Below are positions 22,816 to 33,296 of a DNA stretch of 64,000 bases, one piece after another. The DNA is from Ophiobolus disseminans (taxonomy: Eukaryota; Ascomycota; Dothideomycetes; Pleosporales; Phaeosphaeriaceae). The number at the start of each line of letters is the position of its first letter. The first letter of the stretch is position 1. Both the position numbers and the translations under genes were made by a program. The DNA is taken from NCBI GenBank assembly GCA_010093685.1, contig MU006216.1, positions 2,784,487 through 2,848,486 of the forward strand. Direction: 5' to 3'. Under the pieces are notes generated by a model. That model worked only from the letters and a program-made list of their open reading frames with translations. It did not search any database and was not told the DNA's origin.

Positions 22816-23148
22816 ATTCGAGACGCGAGTGGTGATTCAGCGCGTGAGTGTAGCGGCGGAGGCATTAGAAAGGACGTGGGGATGTTTGTTAAGGTGCACG
22901 CGCGAGCTATATCATGAGGTCATAGGATAAACACGCGCCCGCCAAGCTGAAGTTTGTAAGCGCTTCCCCTAAAACGCTTTGGTGCTTCGGTTAAATGCTT
23001 GCTGCTGTGTTCCCCGCACACGCACCCTAATATTACTAGACATAATTCCTAAGCTGATGCTACAGTCCGCACTGGGGTTGCTGCTGATACTCAAATTATC
23101 ATTATGATCATAATGGTTGCTGTTTAGCAAATCTTTATCAATAACCCA
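22816..23148. other. Intergenic region between the reductase gene and the tRNA gene
   Basis: This 333-bp span holds the start region of the reductase gene (minus strand). It is A/T-rich near the tRNA. I see no further feature in it. Confidence 0.45.
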
Positions 23149-23288
23149 GTCTCCTTAGCTCAATTGGGAGAGCGCCAGACTGAAGTCTCAGTCACTAAAT
23201 CTGGAGGTATCGTGTAAGTACCATCCACATTCACACCCTGGCAGCTTCCATTGCTAACGAACCAAAGGTTCGATCCACGAAGGGGACA
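23149..23288 (+). tRNA. tRNA-Phe (GAA) with a canonical intron and a second intron-like insertion in the T arm
   Basis: Bases 23149-23185 are a perfect 37-nt 5' half: acceptor strand GTCTCCT, D arm GCTC/GAGC, anticodon stem CCAGA, anticodon GAA. A 13-nt intron (23186-23198) sits at the normal place after base 37. Then come A38, TCTGG, the variable bases AGGTA and the T-stem strand TCGT. A 54-nt insertion (23214-23267) interrupts the T stem, after which G, loop TTCGATC, CACGA, the acceptor strand AGGGGAC and discriminator A complete the molecule. All four stems pair (one G-U in the acceptor stem). T-runs at 23322-23332 could terminate Pol III. The insertion begins GTAAGT, carries GCTAAC ten bases before its end and ends AAAG, the features of a spliceosomal intron. 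B box GGTTCGATCC remains intact because the last insertion base is G. Confidence 0.9.
23214..23267 (+). other. Spliceosomal-type intron inside tRNA-Phe
   Basis: The 54-nt element lies between T-stem bases 52 and 53 of the tRNA. It has donor GTAAGT at 23214-23219, branch site CTAAC at 23254-23258 and acceptor AAAG ending at 23267. Size and signals match the mRNA introns of neighbouring genes; the adjacent sugar transporter also uses AAG-type acceptors. An equal reading (insertion 23215-23268) would be needed if it is not removed as GT-AG. Confidence 0.7.
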
Positions 23289-23538
23289 TCCTCGTGCGTA
23301 GCATGCTACGACTATTCGAAATTTTCTTTTTTGTTGTTTTGTGTTCGCAGGAGGCAGGGGCGCAAAGCTATCAGGGGTGTGGAATTGGTCTTTCTATTTG
23401 GCTTTATGTGGGTCATCGAATGAAGATTTCCTTTCATATCACCATCGTCACAGGTTGCTGGTTTGGAAAGAACAATTTGAACATTGTTGATAAAGCAATT
23501 TATGAAATGCGTTTGATCGTTAATTACATCTAGCTACC

Positions 23539-25346
23539 CTACTGTCTCGCCCCAGATGCCTGCATATCCGCCTCGGTAGCAACGGGTATTTCTTCCCTCA
23601 TCATCTGCTCCGGCGCACGCGCCTCTTGTTTCTTATTGATCCCCCTCGCACCTGGCGTGAGATATGTGTTATCAAGGTTAGGCAATTCCTCGCCAGGCGT
23701 CGGGTGCCAATTCTTGCTCTTCCAGGGAGTAACACCCAGGATGTACATGGTGTCAATCTCCTCCAGGGAACGGCCATGCGACTCGCACACGAAGAAGTAA
23801 ACCACGACTGCACCCGCGAAACAACATCCAGCAAATACGTAGCCGTATCTGTAGTCGATCGCCGAGGTGATGTAAGGTGTGAAGAAGCTGATCAGGAAGT
23901 TGAACACCCAGTTACTTGCCGTTGCCAGAGCCATGCACTTCGCGCGGTACCTCGTTGGGTAAATTTCTCCGACGACGGCCCATACAATAGGCCCCCATGT
24001 CATAGCGAAAGCGCTGATGAACAGACATGCGAAGACAATCATCGCGTAGCCGATACCTTGGTTCGATGTTCCATCGTCGTTGGGTAGGGCGAAGTGGCCG
24101 AGCGAGGCGAATACAAGGAAACACATGAACATCCAGAGCGCTCCGTAAATCAGCGAGGGTCTTCGGCCATACTTTTCGACAATGTAGAGACCAGGAAACG
24201 TCATGCCGAAATTGACGGCGCCGAGGATGATGGATGTGACATAGGAGTTGGAGATGCCGATTGAGTTGAAAATCGTTGTCCCATAGTAGAAGTAGTAGTT
24301 GGCACCAGTCAGCTGCTGCAAGGCCTGGAGCGTGATGCCAAGTAGTGTGCGGTATAACATTCGAGGGCCGGTGAAGATCTCGTACCAAGGATGGTACTCG
24401 CCGCCTGCACGCTCCGCTTCAAGCTTCTGCTCGATCTCCCTGGTCTCCGTCTGAACATGGGGATGATCCTCAGGCACGCCATAGCTGAGGGCGATGGTAT
24501 GGCGCGCACTACCGATCTTGCCCTGGCGGTACTCCCAGCGCGGGGACTCTTGCATGAACAACATGCCCACGACCATCAGGAATGACCAGATGAAGCCAAC
24601 GCCCATGGGAATTTTCCACGCGCTCGAGTTCCTCGTGTCTTCTGTGCCAAAGTTGATGCAGTATGCAACGAAGATGCCAAGCGTGATGAAGAGCTGGTAA
24701 CAGGACACGAGCGCACCGCGGACGTACCTGGGCGCGGTTTCGGATTGGTACATTGGTGTCAGGACTGAGAGACCTCCAACGCCGAGGCCAGCGACCCATC
24801 TTCCGAGAGAGACTTGATACCAAACGTCGATTGTGGTAATCTGAACGATGACACCAACGCAGAAGATGAGGTTCCAGAATATAATGGAATACTTGCGACC
24901 AAATTTATCTGAAACGGGCGCAGCGATGAGAGCACCCATCAAGGTACCAATAGACAACTTCAAACTTGTTAGCTCTGATGGGCCAATTGGAGTTACTATC
25001 TAGACTTACCAGCGCGACAATCAAACCGCTTTTCCAATTGCTGAAAGCCAAGTTGCCTTCCCCATCAGGATCGGCAAACTTCTCCAAGAAATTCGGCATT
25101 TCCAGGAAGCCAGAAATTTGACCGGTGTCGTAGCCTTGAATTCGTCAGTATCAGAGCAATCAATTCAAGCATATTCTACTTACCGAAAATGAAGCCACCC
25201 ATCGATACGATACAAGCCATGGCAATGATTCGTGGTCGGAAGATTTGCTTCAAGCCAATCTCCATCATATGTGGTTGCTTCTCCGGATCGGCTGTCGAAG
25301 AGGCCGACGAGGGCGAGTGCGCCCTGAAGCGGTCGAGTATCGCCAT
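23539..25346 (-). CDS. MFS sugar transporter (hexose type)
   Basis: A 12-helix sugar:proton symporter of the plasma membrane. Exons 25184-25346, 25010-25134 and 23539-24957 keep frame and give 568 aa, normal for fungal hexose transporters. Signatures are GYDTGQISGF in helix 1 (across the first join), SDKFGRKYSI, GRWVAGLGVGGLSVL followed by SETAPRYVRG, QESPRW at the end of helix 6, QQLTGANYYFYYGTTIF in helix 7, VEKYGRRPSLIYG, and GPIVWAVVGEIYPTRYRAK in helix 10, then CESHGRSLEEID. The C-terminal tail is long and acidic. Substrate is inferred as glucose or a related hexose from the helix 7 QQLTG motif; pentose or uronic acid transport is possible. The start is the ATG that gives a short cytoplasmic N terminus before helix 1. 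Confidence 0.93.
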
Positions 25347-27005
25347 AGCTGAGGCTGGTAATGGGGAAGTTGGGATGAATTCTTGCTTGCGAGTCGCCGG
25401 GAGTGCTGAGCATATAAACTCTGCTTAACTCCGCCATTCGCGATCGTACCCCAATGCCGTCATTCACCCACAGTCACCCCCAACATCCGCATTGCCCTCA
25501 AAATGCCGCCGCCGCCGGCACACCTGTCGAAGATCTTGAATGCCGACGTCATATTCGAGATATGAGCTGCGGCCGCTAGCTATTCTGGCGTTGAAGCGTG
25601 GGGGAATTGAAACGCTTGTGCTGCTCAAGCTCTTCCAAGCGTCAGGTTCCTACTGGTCCGGTTTATGTTCGGTGGGACGAGGCTCTGCTACTCGGCGATG
25701 AGATCCGATGAGGCCGACGTCAGACTGCGATCATCGTCAACTGTGGATTGTTGAAGAAACGGTGCTAGTCAGGTGCATCGCTAGTCTCAAGGTTTTCTTC
25801 TGCAGATGCAACGTGGCCAGTGCCGAGGTTGGCCGACATCCCAACTTCACGTCTAAGCGTTCTCTGGATGTGTCTCTCTACCAAATTCTCGGTGAGCTCC
25901 TGCTGTCAGGCCCCTTATTAATGACCTAGGAGTCTCAGTACTGGCTTTTGCTTGAGTACGTCGACCGTCGTTGGCCGTTGATGAGCAAGATCGACAGGAC
26001 GCCCTCCATAACGGCGACAGTGGAGACGGACGAACGCCGGCGAGATACCATCTTGACCCAATTTATTGTTCTCTTGTTCTTCTGTGCAGGTGTCAAAGTG
26101 GATCGTAGTCGCCGCGGAGCATCCGAACGCCTGGGTCAATGGCAGGAGGTACGTCATCGGAGACCGCGCATGCCGAGCCAGAGTCGTGATGGAGGCTCCA
26201 AAATACGCTCATCGAGTCAGCATTGTTACTGGTAGAAGTGAATGGAAATGTTAAGGTTGTGCTCGGTCGGTATGACGGTGAAGATTTCTTCATCGGACCG
26301 ATGGTCGGTCGCGGCTTCCGCATTCTCTTCGCATACTGCTAGGGTACCACGAAATCACAACATGGCGGTGAGCTGACGAAACATTCGTCGTCTGCCTTCT
26401 GCGACCTACTCGTAGTCTCTACCCACATCTATGCCTCGTTGTAGAAGGTTCTCAGGCAAGTGTGGATTGTAGTGGCATTTCCGCGGTTGTTCCTTCAGCC
26501 TCCCGCAATCTACTCGTACTCCCCATCCCCACATATATCCCATTGTGGTAGGTTCTTGGGCAAAGTGTGGATTGTTGCAACAATCTCACGGTTCTTCATA
26601 CAGCCACCCGCGATCTACTTATAGCCCCTTCCCACAGCTATGCCTCAATACAGTAGGTTCTCGGGAAAAGTGTGGATTGCAGCGAAAATTCCACGGTTTC
26701 TCGTCCAGCCACCCGCACTCCGTCTGAGCAACGATGCCAGATAAGATCAGCGCCTTCGTGTGATCGGTGATCAACCTCGGTCAATCTTACCTAGTTAAAG
26801 AGCTTGAGATGAACATGATGGTGTGTGGCTGTGTCTCAAGGTTTTTGTATCGAATTTCTTCCTCACTGCGTCACTTGCTTTATTTCTTCATTCGAACACC
26901 CGGAACATGGTGTAAGTATTCGAAAGAAAGAAATTATATTGCTAGTACCTCTCGTCGGCCCATCTTCAGTCTGTTCACAGTCTTACGAACCGTTTCACGT
27001 AGCTC
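25347..27005. other. Intergenic span with minisatellite, upstream of the sugar transporter
   Basis: The right part holds the 104-bp tandem repeats listed separately. A single degenerate copy of the same motif (GTGGATTGTTGAAGAAACGGT) occurs near 25742. No coding gene is recognised in the span. Confidence 0.55.
26340..26730 (+). repeat. Minisatellite, about 104-bp units (locus A)
   Basis: Three clear units start with GGTTCTCGGGCAAAGTGTGGA-type sequence near 26447, 26551 and 26656 (spacing 104 and 105 bp), and a weaker unit lies just upstream. Each unit carries GTGTGGATTG, then a variable block ending CGGTT, then CAGCCACCCGC, then a CCCACATCTATGCCTC-like stretch. Units are about 75-85% alike by eye. 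The core matches, in reverse complement, the repeats at 40.5-41.3 kb. Confidence 0.8.
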
Positions 27006-29292
27006 TCACTTTCCTGGCTCATCCGCTCCAAATAGTTTGCCCAGCCGTAACACCGACAAGACATCCCCCGGGAAGAGATCGCGCTTCTTGTCATGTGCCA
27101 AAGCATACGCCACACGAACGGCATTCTTGATCTGTCGCCCATTCATGTCATGCTCGGCAACTTGTTCGAGAAAATCATCATCCACCCACTGGGGTAGTTG
27201 CTGAGTAGGGCCACGCGCTATGAACACTTTCCACAGATCACACTTGGCTTCTGTCGACAGGTTAGGGTAAGCTAAGGTGAAATGGATGCGGGACTTGAAT
27301 GCAGGGTCGATGGTTTCGGCTCGGTTCGTCGTCAGGAAGAGGATACCCTCGAAGTATTCGAGCACGCGCAGGAGGACTGACGTGTTAGCCTCGGTAGCCT
27401 TGTGGGCGAGGTATCTTACCGGATACCAGTTCATTTCGTGCCAGATCATTCAAGCTCCGCTCTGCCATGAACACATCGGCTTCGTCCATTAGTACTATCG
27501 CGTTCCATTTGGTAGCCTGCGCGAGTGCGGCAGAAAGCTGGCTCTCCACGTGGATGCTACTCATCCCGAGGTCGTTACAACTCAAAGTATACAGTGGACG
27601 TTGGGTATGCTCTGCAATGCTTTCTACGCATGGATTAGCCATGCGATATACGCCTTACTTGAGGGTGGTTGTACCCGCGGTAAACGTCTTTCCCACTCCA
27701 GCCGGTCCGTGTAGGAGGAAAATGATTCCTTTGCCCTTGCCTTTAATCATATCGTCATAGTTGGCAGCACTTCCTTGGCCTGCGTTTACAAGCGCCATTA
27801 CCAGATCCTTCTTTTCCGGCGCTAGTGCTAGATTGTCGAAGGCGGTAGCATTGAACTGGATATCCTGGATCTGGTTGACGTTGAAAAAGCCCCATTTCTT
27901 GGTTGTAAGGGAAAAGCCAGGGACCTCGTCAAAACACATGAGAAGATGCTCTTCGCTTAATGCGGGAATCTTGCCGTCCCCAGTCTCTATGGCTTGATCA
28001 TGGCCGAAGTGAACCTTATGAGGCCGGTAGGTTGAATTGTATGTATGACCATCAACTATAATCCGGTGTCGAGCCTAGGTAAACCACGTTAGGTGCCTGG
28101 ACCCCATTTGGATCGGACATACTGTTACCTGTTTCATACTGTCCCGTTCATGAACCTCTCCGTATACACCCGCGGCAGGCTTCTGCGCTCCATCATACAT
28201 TCGATAATGGACGCCTGAGAGTGCAACATAATTTCTGCCCCGCGCCAACAGGTCTTCGCGGATTCTCTCAAACTCTTTGTGGTATAACAGAGGACAGATC
28301 TCAAGGTCAGTCAGAGCTTTATAGCCTTCGAAACGGCGGATGCTACGGTGCTCGTGGACCAGCCCAAAAGACTTTCCATTGCTCTCGACCTTTTCCAGGT
28401 CCAGTGACCAATAGCTGTTCTCGTGATGATCGTCATCTTCGTCCATGTCTTTGAGTCTGTAGACGTATTCCGAGCCTTGGCTCTTCAGATACACCAAAGT
28501 CCCAGGCTTGAAAGCCATCCAGAGTTCGTCGAAGTTGATTCTGGCCATTGAAGTCTTACCCATCATCATGTTGTTGTAGATGGACAGCTCTTTAGCCAAT
28601 GCCTTCTCCATATACTTGAGACAGAACGCCACATGCTGCTTCATCGAAGCACCGACTGAAGTCCGGGCGTATTCTTCCAGTTCGTGACGATAGTGGAAAA
28701 GGCACCGTGGCTTGCCATGTAGCCTGACACTTTGTTCTGAGTCGATGTTGACACCAGGATAGGAGGCGATCACTTCTTTGAGGGCTTTCTTGATGTACGG
28801 AGATCTAATCTCCAATGAGATGGACACCACTTTCCCGTGTACAACGTTTCGAGTTAACACTAGGGCTGCTTCGGGGCTTTTGACTTCTTCTCCATCGAAT
28901 TCGTATTTGGAACCGGTCCGTAGTACAATGCGATGGCCTTTCGAGTCATGGCGAGAGTCGTAGCTATGGAGCTCGCAAAGTTCGCCCTGGCTGATGGGAT
29001 GATCGTTTGCTGTAGTTTCACCAACAAATGCAAAGGGGTCTTGTTTGACTTCTGACTCCACCACGTCTCCCGTGCTACTGGTATCGTCAACTTCATTCTC
29101 GACTTCTGCGCTAGAACTTGAAGCACTCTCGAAATCTTCAGACGGGCAGACCTCAGGCTGTATATTGCGGTTCAGCCTTGTACTTGAGCTGTGTGTGCTT
29201 GAGATAGCCTTGCTTCGCCTCTTGAATTTCGGACCAAATCTGACTTTTGGCTTTGCGCTGGATAGTTTTGCTGTGTCTGGGCGTCGCCCCAT
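27006..29292 (-). CDS. AAA+ ATPase with N-terminal DUF7025-like region
   Basis: Exons 28129-29292, 27675-28074, 27420-27623 and 27006-27376 join in frame to 712 aa. The C-terminal half is one AAA+ module: Walker A GPAGVGKT, Walker B AIVLMDEADVF, sensor 1 ILFLTTNR and the arginine-finger region FKSRIHF, all intact, so ATP hydrolysis is expected. The Walker A exon ends directly after GKTFTA. The N-terminal half has a basic Ser-rich leader and then the region common to this fungal family (LVYLKSQGSEYVYRLKDM...). Such ATPases are expanded in Pezizomycotina and their client is unknown; a remodelling or unfoldase role is inferred. The start at 29292 is chosen because the longer upstream frame lacks similarity and reads through promoter-like DNA. 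Confidence 0.88.
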
Positions 29293-31134
29293 GGTTGGCA
29301 AATATGAATTGAAGATAATTGGAAAAGACGAACGATGTGTCAATGAGGAAATACGCAAGGGTCTAAAGCAATCTTTATAACTGGTAACCCAAGGCTGGCC
29401 GATGACGGGGACTCTCGATAACAACAACGACCGCGAGGCAAAAAAGGCAAAAAAAGGCAAAACACACATTGCACCAGGTGCACGGCAAGGACACGCAACA
29501 GGCGCTGTGTACCACACACTCCAAGGTTGCCAGCCTCGCTTAGCCGCTCGTTTAGGCACCCATAGTACATGAGGTGCTTCCAACTGCATCGACCGACGTA
29601 TCATTCGGCTGCAACGCTACATCTTCTCCAGCCTTAACCGATAAGCCGACTGTGCGTAAAGCATGATATGGCTGCTCCTTCATTCCCTCGTGAAGCCATT
29701 TTTCAAGCATGACTGGTGTCATAGGTTCCGTAGGAACTTTTGTCGTCCCGTCATGCCCTGAACAGTTGGATGTCCATACGCGTTGCAACTCGAGATAAGA
29801 GGCTGTGACTTTTTCCTCATGGGAAGACTGTAAGTTGGACGTGTTGGGCTGTTGTATTCAGAGAATGGGTTAGCCTTCAGCAGTGATGTGCAAGAAGAAC
29901 CAGCTGACTTGATTTTTGGTCGTCTTCTTGCCTATCATCGCAAGGGGAGAAGAGGTGCTTTGTCGACTCGACATAACGAAGTGTACGAAGTATGGTCTGG
30001 TAGTGAACGAAGACAGCGCAGCTCACCGTGCAATCAGAAAACTGAGATGGATAGATAGCCCTCGAAATGCTTTGTGATGGCCGTATATTTTGAAGTGAGG
30101 GTCGCCATCTTATAGTCCTCTACAGAGACCTCATTGTCAAATGCATTGTAGCATGGGCCATTGCAAGCGCGACCATTCAAGGCACTTTCGAACTTTGGAG
30201 AACTTTTCTGACTTTCATTTCCAAAAAGTACCATCTGTTATTTGGTTCATGACTTGGTCGCCAGCTCAGATCCATCGGCGTGGACACGAACGAAATAGAA
30301 CTTTTTTCGTCGAATAGTACTTTTCTGGGACTTTCGAAAGTTCTTGGGGGAGATGGACTCCCACTGGCTAGCATAACTGTGGGACCCTACCCAAACAAGT
30401 TAGCATTACGCCAATTACGAAAGTAACTTCATCTCAGATGCCTTCCCGAGAGCTTGGAACGTGTTCGAAGTCCCGGTCCACGCCGCTCCCATCGGAAGGT
30501 CCTTCTACATGTAATGAGCTCGTTAATGCACATTCAAATGCGCGCGACCCCCTCTGTGAAGCGGTCAGATGTCCCTTGGCGTATCTTTGCGTACTTTCGC
30601 GTACAATTTCGAGTGTGGTTGCTGATTGCTAGGCGCCGCCAGGGTTGAGGGGCCAAATGCGCGATGACAGGGATGCCTACCCCCGCAAAGGAACTTTTGT
30701 GTCCTTCCTGGCGCGCCACAGCGTCGAACCTTGGAAAGTACGACGCGCAGCCGGTACGCTTCACATTGGCCATTGCTACCGTACGGCTGTCGACAGCATT
30801 TCGCTGACCGGTCACGGCCACAAGGGCCTGTTTGTGGTCGATGATGATGGCCACCTGGGCGATGCAAGTTGCACTGGCAGCTCGTGTAAATCGTTGGTGC
30901 CTTGCTAATATTGGCGCAGTACTTTTGTGTTCTTTTGCGATCTTTTGCTTGGCCAATAGAGTCCGTTGAGTGGCAGTCCCGGCTGACCATCACCTGTGGA
31001 TTTCGCGGTCCGCACTGCCTCAGCCTTGCTGCGATAGACTTATAAGAACCACCCGACAGTCGATTACAGAGAGGCATGCTTTCAAGCCCAACAGATCCTC
31101 TCATAGACATTATCTCGTTGAGCAACATCCTAAA
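29293..31134. other. Divergent intergenic span between the AAA ATPase and Clr5-domain genes
   Basis: This 1.84-kb region lies upstream of both divergent genes. It contains several short minus-strand open frames (29552-29788, 30034-30234, 30177-30374) which I could not join into a convincing gene. The plus-strand segment 30170-30350 is rich in ACTTTC/GAAAGT words, with a near-perfect palindrome GGACTTTCGAAAGTTC. Confidence 0.45.
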
Positions 31135-33155
31135 ATGAACCCTCTCAATAACTTTTTCGCTTCAAGCGAGCACTACGTTTGGCAAGCTCCTAATGCCTTC
31201 GAGAACACACAATATCCGAGTGGCTCAGGCTTCATAGCTCAGCATCCTACTTCACAAGCTACGATACCTGCCTTCACCTCAAACGCGTCTGCAGACGAAT
31301 CCCACCCCGCGCCGACTGCCGGCCCATCCCAGGGGAATGAGCCGAAAGCACACCAAGCGCGACATCGAGGGTTGAGGTGGGACCAACATCAAGTAGAGCT
31401 ACAGAAGCTATACCTCGTGGACAACAAAACACTTGATGAGATCAGGCAATGGATGAGCCGTGAGAGATCTTTCACTGCAACGTAGGTCAATGATCCACCT
31501 TATCGATGCTGTAACTAATTAGACCTAAGACCCAAACAGTACAAGGATCGTTTTAAGGTTTGGGGTTGGCAAAAGAACCTTCCTGTCGAAACGGCCCAGT
31601 TCATGGTTGTCAAAGCCAACGAGCGCAAGCGAGCTCCGGTACACAAGGACACTACTTTTGAGTTCGGTGGAATGAGTTGGACTAAGGAACGAGCAGAAGC
31701 TACCATCAAGAGGGCGAAGAAGCAGTTACCAGAAAAAACAGGTTGGTCATACTTCTCCACTACCTGTACAGCACATGCTAATGTCATCTAGATATAGCAA
31801 CACCCAATGGGGTCATCTACCAGACGCCTATCAATGTAGATACAACTTCTCCCGAAAATTTACTCACACCTTATAATGGGACGGGAAATGTAGATGAGGT
31901 GATGACAGTCTCTTCATCTTCCTCTTCGGACGAATGGGAATCTGAGCCCGAAGCCGACGCCAATCCCTTACCATTGATATGGGATGGCAAGACCCAATCA
32001 GACGTCCATACGCTCTTTCTAAACGCACGCAATCATGCTCGTAACGGGGAGGCTGATGTAGCAGAAGCGATGCTCCAAAGCGCTGTCACCGGTTACAGCT
32101 ACCTTCTCGGGCCCGCGCATGAAGAAACCGACAAAGTCGTGCACACGCTCGCCACTTTCTACTATGAGCATGATCGTCTGCCAGATGCCTACAAAGTTCT
32201 TGAGCAAAGCTGTCGGGCTCATGTTCAGAAGGTCGGAATTGAAGACCGTCGAGCTTATCAATACGTCCTGAGTGTTGTCGAGCTTTTGAATGGCTGGAAC
32301 AAAGAAGATGATGCTCTTGCTTTTCTTGCCCGCGCAAAAGAGCTCGTAGAACAAGGTGATTCTCGCATACGAGTCACTGGACGACGGCAGCGGAAGAGGG
32401 GTTTAAATACTCATCGAGAATCCGGAAACACACAAGACTCTCTGCTTTCAAAGGCAGCGCGCTCGATAGCTGATAATCCTCAAGACCCCACTAAGCTCGA
32501 CTACGGACTAAGCGTGGCTCGCGCACATACTTCTACTAATGCCACGGCTACGGAGCAGCTTCTGCTTACTACGATCAACCAGTGTGGGCAAGACACCAAC
32601 AAATTAGCCGTTCAGCGACTGAAGGCTTGGGCAGAGCTGTTGAGGCTCTATCAAAAGTCTGGTGGCGAGACTGCAGATATCTCGTCCTTCGAGAATGCTC
32701 ACACAGCGTTCACCGGCGTCATGCGTCGCTTTCCATGGCACGAGAAGACACGGAAGAAGTTCGAAAGTTTCCGAGTGATCGAGGCTGCCCTCGAGCTCGT
32801 AGCAGCTTTCGTCAAAGCAAACTACCTCGAAGATGCCAAGCGCATGTTCCAGAGGTGCGAAGAACAAGCTACAGCGACCTTTGGCGATGATGACGAACGC
32901 ACCATCTGGATGCTAATATCCATCGGCTTAGTATATCAGACACACAGAGGCTGGGATGAAGCATCGCCATGGTTTCAACAGGCCCTCAATATAGCGATGG
33001 CAAAGTATGAAGAGGATGATGGCATCCGAATTTCGCTGGAAGAAGCCATGGAGGTTCGTCACTTCTCATATGTCAACGACGAAGGTCGGCCGTACAAGAC
33101 CATTTTTGGAGTTGGAGGCCTCAAGATCATGCCGATGAGGTTGCATATGGAGTAG
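31135..33155 (+). CDS. Clr5-domain protein with TPR-like C-terminal region
   Basis: Exons 31135-31481, 31530-31741 and 31792-33155 join in frame to 640 aa. The Clr5 domain (about residues 78-140) is recognised from W..HQVELQKLYLVDNKTL, then MSRERSFTAT joined to PKQYKDRFKVWGWQKN. The domain is named after fission yeast Clr5, needed for silencing in the mating-type region; most fungal members are unstudied and may bind DNA. The first join uses the acceptor CCTAAG, not the more obvious ATTAG, because only the former keeps the QYK-RFK-WGW motif in frame. The C-terminal 400 residues are helical with TPR-like pairs (GPAHEETDKVVHTLATFYY, DDERTIWMLISIGLVY, ASPWFQQALNIA), suggesting a protein-binding scaffold. 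An acidic Ser run (SSSSSSDEWESEPEAD) separates the two parts. Confidence 0.85.
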
Positions 33156-33296
33156 ACCGAAAGGTCGGTGGTCAACGAGCTGGTCTTTCAATGGCTACTT
33201 GTAGGCTCGTCAAAAGTATTTTCTGCAAGTGTTACATGGTCGAGAGTGTGATTTTCTTTGAGCTTTTCACTCTTCTCCCATCACCGGAGTGCCTTC

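Noticed and set aside
23303..23533. 76-codon frame with signal-peptide-like start (MLRLFEIFFFVVLC) just after the tRNA
   Set aside because: The Phe/Val-rich start is encoded by the T-runs that probably terminate the tRNA; no promoter room and no further support.
29552..30374. Short minus-strand frames that might be exons of one gene
   Set aside because: I could not join them by good splice sites into a frame with a recognisable domain.
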